Notes under the pieces: generated by a model
The model's database searches: none
What the model saw: only the letters and a program-made list of their open reading frames with translations
Told to the model about the DNA's origin: nothing
Translations under genes and position numbers: made by a program
In this document: positions 58,254-64,000 of the stretch, one piece after another
How the letters are laid out: each line of letters starts with the position of its first letter
Position numbering within the stretch: the first letter of the stretch is position 1
NCBI GenBank assembly: GCA_943369755.1
Contig: CALROG020000002.1
Span: 1-64,000 of the forward strand
DNA: 64,000 nucleotides
DNA from: CALROG01 sp943369755
Lineage (GTDB): Bacteria; Pseudomonadota; Gammaproteobacteria; Burkholderiales; Burkholderiaceae_C
Direction: 5' to 3'

Positions 58254-59566
58254 CGTCCAGATTCCATCTGAAAGTCGAACAAAGAAGTTTGCCGGTTGCG
58301 CTCGATCCAGTCGGAGTCGCGCATGTACCGGGCGCGCCTTCGAATAGAACCATCCTCGGATCGAATGACGATGTCTTTTTCACCAGCCAACTTCTCCAAC
58401 ACCTCCTTGTACATACCTGACGTGCCCGGTGAGGTGTTACATGTGGTGGCATATAGTTTCCCAATCTGCACAGGCTGGCTACGCTCGAAGATGTTCTCCG
58501 CCAGCTGCTGTACCAAAGCGTCGGACGACAAACGATGCGCCGTGTCGTCAAAGAGAAATCCGCCGGTGAACTCCTGCCGAAAACCCATCACGTGGGTAGC
58601 CAGCATATCGAGGCCAGGACCACCATAGTGTATGGAGTGATTCTGGTGCTTCCAGTGGACTTGCTTCATGACGTCTTGCGCTCGCGGATGTCGAGAAAGG
58701 TGCACCAGCCAGTATTCGCCCTGCCCGCTGCCCTCCCCACGGATGAAAAACGGGGTGAAGTATTCGGCACCACAGCCACGTACCAAGGCCTGATACAACG
58801 CTGCTTGAATAAAGCGTCGCCAATCCGCCGAATCTTCCTCCTTAATTTGCTCTACCGTCCGTCCCCCTAAAGCCATCCGGATATCGATTGCCAACTTGTC
58901 GGAGACTTGGTCCGTGAACTTGTCATTGGTGTAAGTTGCAAATGCTGAAACATGGAACGTGAGGACTACTTCGCTTCCAGGTAGCTCCGCAAAAATCTTC
59001 TGGATAAGCGGTGCCGGTACATCGCTGTACCCATACTGATCCAGAAAAAAAAGCGCAGTGTTTGCGCGTGGGGTGTGGGCTCTGACCAGGTCTAAAACAG
59101 TCGATGAGGCCGACACAAAATCATCATGGATGATGTAAATGGAGTTACCCACAGCTTGGCCGTAGCCTCGATCCTGTAGGACCTGTTGCAAGTGCGCCAA
59201 TGCCCGCGCATCCTTGTCGATGAATACATATCGAACATCTAGATCGATAGGTTTGGTTCTTTTGGCGTTGACCAGCAAGCGTGCTTCCTCTACGGCCGCC
59301 AGCATGCGCAGCGGCGAACCCAGGACCTCTTGCCCACGACCTTTGAGCGTATAGAGGCCACCCCCACAAAATCCGTCAATCAAGGTTATGCGAAGCCGCT
59401 CCCGGCCACGGGCGTTGAGTGTTCGCTGCTCGAAATACCGAATCAGGTAACCCACAAGCACCTCATGCTTGGTCACGCTGTGCGCATCAATCTCCGCAGG
59501 TCCGGTAGTCCAATCGTAGTGACTCTGTGCCAAAACAAGCCTTTCTGCGGTTCGGAAGTGGATCAA
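58250..59566 (-). CDS. tcmP: Three-Cys-motif partner protein TcmP, long paralogue
   Basis: 438 residues if translation starts at the TTG at 59566, which overlaps the stop of the upstream gene (TTGA). The frame stays open to 59785, but that part overlaps the upstream gene and looks non-coding. VTKHEVLVGYLIRYF (31-45), TLIDGFCGGG (61-70), GSP (83-85) and FFLDQYGY (173-180) follow the TcmP pattern. The Asp-Gly-Phe-Cys-Gly-Gly-Gly loop resembles methyltransferase motif I. About 200 further residues at the C-terminus, including a winged-helix-like end, are absent from the short copy. Confidence 0.85.
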   Translation of the reverse strand: MIHFRTAERLVLAQSHYDWTTGPAEIDAHSVTKHEVLVGYLIRYFEQRTLNARGRERLRITLIDGFCGGGLYTLKGRGQEVLGSPLRMLAAVEEARLLVNAKRTKPIDLDVRYVFIDKDARALAHLQQVLQDRGYGQAVGNSIYIIHDDFVSASSTVLDLVRAHTPRANTALFFLDQYGYSDVPAPLIQKIFAELPGSEVVLTFHVSAFATYTNDKFTDQVSDKLAIDIRMALGGRTVEQIKEEDSADWRRFIQAALYQALVRGCGAEYFTPFFIRGEGSGQGEYWLVHLSRHPRAQDVMKQVHWKHQNHSIHYGGPGLDMLATHVMGFRQEFTGGFLFDDTAHRLSSDALVQQLAENIFERSQPVQIGKLYATTCNTSPGTSGMYKEVLEKLAGEKDIVIRSEDGSIRRRARYMRDSDWIERNRQTSLFDFQMESGR

Positions 59567-60432
59567 CGCGACACAGCGTTCCCCGTGATCGGAAATTGAT
59601 CCCAGTGCCGGCCGCCCAATGAGCGCCCTGCCTTGCCTTTGCCGACAGCGGCGAGCTTGACCTCTGAACCGTCGCGTCTGATGACATGGATTGGAGTCCG
59701 GCCCGTCATGGCGTCTGCTGCTTGCTCCACGGGTGCCCAGTGTCCCCATTGCTTGAAATGGAACGCAACGTCGGCTGCATTGCACTGTTTGCGAAGATTT
59801 TCAGGCCATTGAGGTTCCATGGGACGCGCACCTGGTCCCGATTCGCCGCCAGCGATGACCCAATCCACACGTGTACCGTTCTCACCTACCGTGAGCCACG
59901 ATCGCAAATCCAGGGGGCCAAGCAGGGGCTCGCAAGAAAGAAACCGAACTGCCGGCGTCTTGAATTCCAATAGGTACTTCAGCCGTTTGCCTGCTGCAGC
60001 CTGGTTTTCGACGGTCGCCCCCAGCCAGACGTTGGACGGAAATTCATAGCCCTTTGGCAGTTGCTTTCGCACGAGGTGAATTCGCTTGGTCAGAAGCAAC
60101 CAATCCAGATGCGGCGTTGCCGCAATGAGTTCTAGAAGACGCAGCCTATGCGGAACTAGGTCCTTGCGGTTCTCGAAAACGTCAGCCATGGAGGCGCAAA
60201 ACACTCGCCGTCTGACCTTGCTTTCTTTCGCCTCTTTATTCCATTTGAGAGGTTCTTTCCAATGGGTATCACTGAAAAAACGTCGCTCGGACTTTGCGCC
60301 CCAAACGTCTTCTCCAAGCCGCTTTGCCCAAGTCTCGGCATAGCAATGGTCACATGCATCGGACACGCGCACGCAACCCCACCATGGGTTGAAGGTGTGG
60401 TGTGTCCACTCAATGCGGGTATCTTTTCCCAT
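59563..60432 (-). CDS. Three-Cys-motif protein (phage Gp37/Gp68 family, DUF5131)
   Basis: 289 residues from the ATG at 60432. The defining N-terminal motif NPWWGCVRVSDACDHCYAE places cysteines at 20, 27 and 30 (C-x6-C-x2-C), reminiscent of a radical-SAM-like cluster site. LLLTKR, WLGATVENQ, FLSCEPLL and VIAGGESG are the usual conserved segments. First gene of the operon with two tcmP genes. A LexA-like box lies 31 bp upstream, overlapping a plausible promoter with TACAAT as -10. Function is unknown; nucleic-acid or nucleotide modification in phage-host conflict is a reasonable guess. Confidence 0.9.
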   Translation of the reverse strand: MGKDTRIEWTHHTFNPWWGCVRVSDACDHCYAETWAKRLGEDVWGAKSERRFFSDTHWKEPLKWNKEAKESKVRRRVFCASMADVFENRKDLVPHRLRLLELIAATPHLDWLLLTKRIHLVRKQLPKGYEFPSNVWLGATVENQAAAGKRLKYLLEFKTPAVRFLSCEPLLGPLDLRSWLTVGENGTRVDWVIAGGESGPGARPMEPQWPENLRKQCNAADVAFHFKQWGHWAPVEQAADAMTGRTPIHVIRRDGSEVKLAAVGKGKAGRSLGGRHWDQFPITGNAVSR

Positions 60433-60463
60433 GACTAGTTCCCAAGTGCATTGTAGCAACGCA

Positions 60464-60479
60464 CTGATATTATTTACAG
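60464..60479 (-). promoter_or_regulatory. LexA-like SOS box upstream of the three-Cys/tcmP operon
   Basis: On the minus strand CTGTAAATAATATCAG: CTGT-N8 with TCAG in place of ACAG, flanked by TA on the left. It is 31 bp before the start codon and overlaps the -35 side of a promoter whose -10 would be TACAAT. Confidence 0.65.
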
Positions 60480-60586
60480 TATCCGAGTTGTGTACTTGGG
60501 CGCGAAGCCGGTAGCGCAGCGTTCTCTCCGATCTAATTCTCCGAGGGTAACTTACAGATTCAATTGGCAAGCATCGATTGGCCTTC

Positions 60587-61882
60587 CTACGCTGTCGCCA
60601 CCGGCACGTCCTGCCATTGCGTCGTGTAATGCGGCGTCCGCATCTCTTGCCGCATCGACCAGGCGCGCTTGTCGCCCGCAGTACCCGCACTGGCCAGAAT
60701 GAGCGCGCCCTTGCCATAGCGCTGATTCAGCTTGTCCATGGTCGCCATCAGCGGCCCGCGGTCTGCAGCCGTATCTCCCAACGGCAGCTCAGACTGGTGC
60801 ACATCACCAGGCTGCAGGTCCAGTAGCATCACCCCCGCCTTGGCCATCTTGAAGCCAGGCCGGTACACCGCGCGGATGCCCCGGATGGCGGCATTGACCA
60901 GATCACCGCTGTCAGCCGTCGGCCTGCACAGCGGGATGGTCACGGCCTTGCTGTACTGCGGCCCCGCCTTGTGCGGGCTGGTGTGCACGAAGGTCAGCAC
61001 GTTGCCGGCCACACTGCCCTGACGGCGCAGCTTCTCACCGGCGCGCATGGCGAACTCGGTCACCGCCTCAATCAACGGCGGCAACTCGGTGATCGCCCGG
61101 CCGAATGACCGGGTGCAGGCAATCTCTTTTTTTGGGGCGGGGGCATCCTCAAACGCAATGCAGGGCATGCCCTGCAGCTCGCGCACCGTGCGTTCCAGCA
61201 TCACAGAGAACTTCATACGCGCCACCACCGGGTCCATGCGCACTAGATCGGCCACGGTGGTGATGCCCAGGGTGCGCAGCTTCTCGGCGTTCTTCGGACC
61301 CACGCCCCATACCTCTTTTATGTCCGTGGCTGCCAGCACGTCCGTCAGTTGGCTGGGCGCCAGCGCAGCCAGGTTGCACACCCGCGCCAACTCAATGGGG
61401 TAGCTGCCAGGCTTGCGGTCCGCGCTCTTGGCAATGTGGTTGGCCAGCTTGGCCAGGGTCTTGGTGGAGCCGATCCCAATGCCGCAAGGGATGCCGATCC
61501 ATTGCAGGATGCGTTCACGCACGCGCTGGGCGCGGTCCACCAAGTCGCCCCGCATCCCCTGCAGCCCTACAAAGCACTCGTCAATGGAATATATCTCCTG
61601 CTCTGGCCCCAGGCCGGCAGCGATGCTCATGAGCCGGTTGCTCATGTCGCCGTACAGCGTGAAGTTGGCCGACAGCGCCACTATGTCCGCATCGGGCAGC
61701 TTCTGTTTGACCAGGTGCCAGGGCGCGCCCATGGCCACGCCCAGTGCCTTGGCCTCGTTGCTGCGCGAGATGGCGCAACCGTCGTTGTTGGATAGCACCA
61801 CCACCGGGCGGTTCTTGAGGCTGGGGCGAAACGCGCGCTCGCAGCTCACATAGAAGTTGTTTCCGTCCACCAGGGCGTACAT
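60587..61882 (-). CDS. umuC: DNA polymerase V catalytic subunit UmuC
   Basis: 431 residues, full length. YALVDGNNFYVSCERAF (2-18) and SIDECF (99-104, with D101 and E102) are the metal-binding catalytic motifs of Y-family polymerases. The little-finger and C-terminal beta-clamp regions are present. It performs error-prone translesion synthesis with cleaved UmuD. It starts 2 bp after the umuD stop in an operon headed by a perfect LexA box. Carriage on a mobile element is common for umuDC-like genes. Confidence 0.96.
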   Translation of the reverse strand: MYALVDGNNFYVSCERAFRPSLKNRPVVVLSNNDGCAISRSNEAKALGVAMGAPWHLVKQKLPDADIVALSANFTLYGDMSNRLMSIAAGLGPEQEIYSIDECFVGLQGMRGDLVDRAQRVRERILQWIGIPCGIGIGSTKTLAKLANHIAKSADRKPGSYPIELARVCNLAALAPSQLTDVLAATDIKEVWGVGPKNAEKLRTLGITTVADLVRMDPVVARMKFSVMLERTVRELQGMPCIAFEDAPAPKKEIACTRSFGRAITELPPLIEAVTEFAMRAGEKLRRQGSVAGNVLTFVHTSPHKAGPQYSKAVTIPLCRPTADSGDLVNAAIRGIRAVYRPGFKMAKAGVMLLDLQPGDVHQSELPLGDTAADRGPLMATMDKLNQRYGKGALILASAGTAGDKRAWSMRQEMRTPHYTTQWQDVPVATA

Positions 61883-61884
61883 GG

Positions 61885-62322
61885 CTACCTGAACTGTTTG
61901 ATGACGGCGGTGACCACGCCCACGGTGGTCAGCGTCTGGCCGTCCTTGGGGACGATGTCGGGGAATGTCGGGTCGGCCGCGCGAAGCTTGATGCGCCCGG
62001 CGCGCTGGTACAGGTATTTGACGGTGAAGTCGTTGTCCACCTCGGCAATGACGATGCAGCCGTGGCGCGGGGCCAGTGCCCGGTTCACCACCAGGATGTC
62101 GCCGTCGCCAATGCCGGCGGATTGCATGGACAGGCCGCGCGCCCGCCAGAAGAAGGTGGCGGCGGGGTGCGTGATGAGAAGGTCGTTCAGGTCCTGGCGC
62201 TTGACCAGGAAGTCATCGGCCGGGGACGGGAAGCCCGCACGCACGGTGCCCGACACCCACGGCAGGGGCAAGGCAGGGCTGGGCACGTATGCGCCCAGCA
62301 AGACGGCTGGCGGCTCGTACAC
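61885..62322 (-). CDS. umuD: UmuD-like SOS mutagenesis protein (LexA-type peptidase)
   Basis: 145 residues starting at GTG 62322. The cleavage site is A29-G30 in VRAGFPSPADD. The catalytic Ser is S65 (GLSM) and the Lys is K102 (TVKYLYQR). RecA-stimulated self-cleavage would give the active form that joins UmuC. It begins 7 bp after the upstream unknown gene. No defect is visible. Confidence 0.95.
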   Translation of the reverse strand: MYEPPAVLLGAYVPSPALPLPWVSGTVRAGFPSPADDFLVKRQDLNDLLITHPAATFFWRARGLSMQSAGIGDGDILVVNRALAPRHGCIVIAEVDNDFTVKYLYQRAGRIKLRAADPTFPDIVPKDGQTLTTVGVVTAVIKQFR

Positions 62323-62328
62323 GGTGCA

Positions 62329-62661
62329 TCAATTCGGGGGGAGTTGGTCGAACAGGATGCCGAAGTGCGCACCCAGCGGGCGGTCCCGGCCCATCCAGGT
62401 GGTGTAGTCGGCGACGATGAAGGCGCGCCGGAAGGCGCCCTGGGGTTCGACATCGGCCATGGGATCACGGCCGGGGCCGTAGTGTTGGGCGTACTGCTCC
62501 ATCAGGGTGGCCTGCATGGCTTCGCGCCCGCCCAGGATGATCTGCAGGTTGTCTCGAAAGGCTTGCATGAGTTCCTGACGCTCGGCGGCGCTCAGGTGGT
62601 CGGCCTGGTTCAAGGTGATCTGGACGGCAAAGGGGCGGGTGTCTTCGGCGGCGGTGGTCAT
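62329..62661 (-). CDS. Unknown small protein, first gene of the umuDC operon
   Basis: 110 residues from the ATG at 62661, with GGAG upstream. No signal peptide or membrane segment. It is mixed alpha/beta with acidic stretches and a C-terminus AHFGILFDQLPPN; the central helix SAAERQELMQAFRDNLQIIL is amphipathic. I do not recognise a family. It sits between a perfect LexA box (26 bp upstream) and umuD, so it should be SOS-induced with the polymerase and could be an accessory or regulatory partner. Confidence 0.8.
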   Translation of the reverse strand: MTTAAEDTRPFAVQITLNQADHLSAAERQELMQAFRDNLQIILGGREAMQATLMEQYAQHYGPGRDPMADVEPQGAFRRAFIVADYTTWMGRDRPLGAHFGILFDQLPPN

Positions 62662-62686
62662 GGTGGGCTCCGGTGGTGCTTTGAAG

Positions 62687-62702
62687 CTGTTTATTTATAC
62701 AG
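62687..62702 (-). promoter_or_regulatory. LexA SOS box of the umuDC operon
   Basis: CTGT-TTATTTAT-ACAG fits the CTGT-N8-ACAG consensus exactly, with TA following on the plus strand. It lies 26 bp upstream of the operon start codon; the embedded TATAAA on the minus strand could serve as -10. Confidence 0.9.
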
Positions 62703-62893
62703 TATCATCGCCGTCCCCGCGAGCGCTTTACTTGGCGAGCCTGCGGCGTAGCCACTATGGAATATTCAAAAACTGGGGCGTTGCTACAAGTGGCTGCGCG
62801 CCTGCTTGCGAGCAAGTAAGAACACCAGATACTCCAAGCGTCGGAGTTGGTCAGCTCCGTTGTGGCATGGGACGAATCATTTGCAGCAAAATG
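62703..62893. other. Intergenic region between umuDC operon and CD-NTase gene
   Basis: About 190 bp between two LexA-like boxes of divergent operons. It contains a small inverted repeat (CTTGC-GA-GCAAG, 62804-62815) and, on the minus strand, CATAGTGGCTACGC, which recalls the middle of the 42-bp repeat but does not align further. No gene seen. Confidence 0.5.
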
Positions 62894-62909
62894 CTGTATA
62901 TTTAATCAG
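62894..62909 (+). promoter_or_regulatory. LexA-like SOS box upstream of the CD-NTase gene
   Basis: CTGTATATTTAATCAG: CTGT-N8 with TCAG at the right, very like the known E. coli uvrA box (CTGTATATTCATTCAG). It ends 25 bp before the GTG start codon, on the coding strand. Confidence 0.7.
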
Positions 62910-62934
62910 CATGTGCAGCGCTCTTGGAGATATC

Positions 62935-64000
62935 GTGAGCCAACTCCCATCGAACAGCTTGTTTTCCCTCGCAAGTGCCCTGCCTACGCGGCCGAAGGTA
63001 CAAGGAGTCGGCTTCACTACCAATCTGCTTGGTCAAGGTGTGCCACCGAAGCCCGCTACAGGCCTTGGGCTCTTCCCCGCGTCGAGTTCTCTCGCCCTAG
63101 GCGCGCCCAGCAACATCGGTGGTGGCCTGATGTCGCTTGCAGTCGCAGCGGCCGTAGAAGCGCCAAAGTGGATTTACGTCACCAAGCGCTTCTGGACGCT
63201 GTTGAATAACTTGGAGCTGACCGATGCACAGCGCAACGACGGCGAAACGAAGTTCAAAGGTGTGGTCAAAACGCTGAACCAAGCGTACTGGAACTCAAAC
63301 TCGGAAACTGATCACGCGTTCTATATCGGCTCATGGGCGAAGCTGACTCGCATTCGGCCGCCGCGCGACGTCGATCTGTACTTCCAGCTGCCCCTGGAGG
63401 TCTACAAGCGGTTCGAGCAGTACAGCGGCAACAAGCAATCGGCACTACTTCAAGAAGTGAAAAGTAAGCTGCTGGCAACGAACCCGACCAGCGACATCAA
63501 GGGTGACGGGCCGGTTGTACTTGCGGCGTTCACAAGTTTCAGCGTCGAGGTCGTTCCCGCCTTCCTGTACGACGATGCCGAGCGCTCGTACTACGTCTGC
63601 GACACCAAGAACGGCGGCTCGTACAAAAAGACGATGCCGCTACACGAGGTCGATCTGATCACTGCCGCCGATGCGCGCAATTCGAACAACGTGCGCCGCC
63701 TGATCCGAATGCTGAAGGCATGGCAGGCGTGGTGCGCGGTTCCGATCAAGTCGTTCTACCTTGAATTACTCGCCATTGAGTTCCTTGATCAGTGCGCCTG
63801 GCGTAATTGCGACTACTTCTACTACGACTGGATCAGTCGAGATTTTTTTAGGTGGATGATCACGAAGGCGAACACATACCTGTTGGCACCTGGAACGTAC
63901 GAACTGCTGTGGCTCGGTGAGGCGTGGAAGTCACGTGCCGAATCGGCGTATGCGCGGGCGGCGAAGGCCTGTGACTACGAGGTCGCCAACGACGAAGGCA
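62935..64000 (+). CDS. cGAS/DncV-like nucleotidyltransferase (CD-NTase, CBASS type), 3' end outside window
   Basis: 355 codons present, frame open to the window end. GTG 62935 has TTGGAGA upstream; ATG 62911 in the same frame lacks a site. After a Ser/Gly/Pro-rich leader (~1-70), GS132-133 (IGSWAKLTRIRPP), D145/D147 (RDVDLYF) and E205 (FSVEVVPAF) give the complete nucleotidyltransferase triad. AYWNSNSE and IKSFYLELLAIEFL also fit the CD-NTase/SMODS group. Such enzymes make cyclic oligonucleotides on phage infection to activate an effector, which should lie beyond the window edge. It begins 25 bp after a LexA-like box. Confidence 0.87.
   Translation, partial: MSQLPSNSLFSLASALPTRPKVQGVGFTTNLLGQGVPPKPATGLGLFPASSSLALGAPSNIGGGLMSLAVAAAVEAPKWIYVTKRFWTLLNNLELTDAQRNDGETKFKGVVKTLNQAYWNSNSETDHAFYIGSWAKLTRIRPPRDVDLYFQLPLEVYKRFEQYSGNKQSALLQEVKSKLLATNPTSDIKGDGPVVLAAFTSFSVEVVPAFLYDDAERSYYVCDTKNGGSYKKTMPLHEVDLITAADARNSNNVRRLIRMLKAWQAWCAVPIKSFYLELLAIEFLDQCAWRNCDYFYYDWISRDFFRWMITKANTYLLAPGTYELLWLGEAWKSRAESAYARAAKACDYEVANDEG

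Larger units (their letters stand above)
56070..64000. mobile_element. Integrated element (genomic island) entering at tRNA-Asp, right end outside window
   Basis: Begins at the broken tRNA-Asp with a tyrosine integrase pointing inward. It carries a three-Cys-motif/TcmP operon, a umuDC operon and a CBASS-type nucleotidyltransferase. The tcmP genes look less GC-rich than the chromosomal part and use more A/T-ending codons. No conjugation or phage structural genes are seen in this part, so whether it is a prophage, an ICE or a defence island is open. Confidence 0.8.

Noticed and set aside
59567..59785. N-terminal extension of the long tcmP gene
   Set aside because: It overlaps more than 200 bp of the three-Cys gene in another frame, is Arg/Cys-rich and has no TcmP similarity; the TTG at 59566 fits the family start.
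62748..62775. CATAGTGGCTACGC on the minus strand, like the middle of the 42-bp repeat
   Set aside because: Only about 12 bp match and neither end of the 42-bp unit is present; it may be a decayed copy but cannot be supported.
1..64000. CRISPR array, rRNA operon, complete insertion sequence
   Set aside because: No regularly spaced direct repeats, no rRNA motifs and no transposase were seen; the only tRNA sequence is the tRNA-Asp fragment.

Overview
The window looks like a betaproteobacterial chromosome of the order Burkholderiales, most likely family Comamonadaceae (Rhodoferax/Polaromonas/Acidovorax-like). The evidence is its high GC, the paired DUF1631 genes around ettA, TRAP transporters beside sugar-acid genes, a glutaryl-CoA dehydrogenase with a divergent LysR regulator, and GC-rich palindromic repeats of the kind seen in that family. 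This placement comes from gene content read by eye, not from a search.

Layout. 1-8.6 kb: two DUF1631 paralogues flank ettA (all minus); rhlE and an NAD(P)-binding protein follow on plus. 8.6-19.5 kb: a divergent sugar-acid (probably galactonate-type) locus. The minus arm is a FadR-type GntR regulator, TRAP dctQ-dctM-dctP, a degenerate transglutaminase-like protein and an enolase-superfamily dehydratase. The plus arm is an IlvD/Edd dehydratase, kdgK, dgoK, dgoA and an SDR. Together they could import an aldonate, dehydrate it, phosphorylate the keto-deoxy product and cleave it to pyruvate and glyceraldehyde 3-phosphate. 19.5-22.8 kb: DnaJ-like protein, MFS/MarR pair, thioesterase, gloA. 22.8-28.5 kb: Entner-Doudoroff/gluconate locus (eda, edd, a TRAP dctP whose dctQ and dctM partners survive only as internally deleted remnants, gntK, and a LacI-type regulator with two identical operators). 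28.5-31.3 kb: chaC, a MocA-like gene, pdxH and an AEC carrier. 31.3-36.7 kb: AbrB-like remnant, ZnuD-like TonB receptor, His-rich protein, DUF3299, small Cys protein and a MacB-like ABC transporter, together resembling zinc-starvation uptake loci. 36.7-48.1 kb: msrA, YeaQ-like protein, LysR/gcdH, YdcF-like, TetR-RND efflux genes, a Pcm-like methyltransferase, a rhodanese and tolC. 48.2-55.8 kb: waaA, waaC, phosphomannomutase, Ada/AlkA, ogt, EamA, small proteins and an HPF/RaiA-like protein.

56.0-64.0 kb (to the edge) is an integrated element. It starts at the orphan 3' half of tRNA-Asp followed by a tyrosine integrase. It carries a tightly overlapping operon of a three-Cys-motif (Gp37/Gp68, DUF5131) protein and two TcmP partner proteins, an umuDC operon with an unknown leading gene, and the start of a cGAS/DncV-like nucleotidyltransferase (CBASS type) cut by the window end. 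Each of these three operons has a LexA-like 16-mer just upstream (one exact CTGT-N8-ACAG, two with one deviation), which suggests an SOS-controlled defence/mutagenesis island.

A second unexpected structure is a dispersed 42-bp repeat in eight ungapped copies. All lie in or across genes and are read as 14 codons in one fixed frame per strand. In one case it supplies the last 14 residues of DgoA, and in another it spans the stop and start codons of two ABC-transporter genes.
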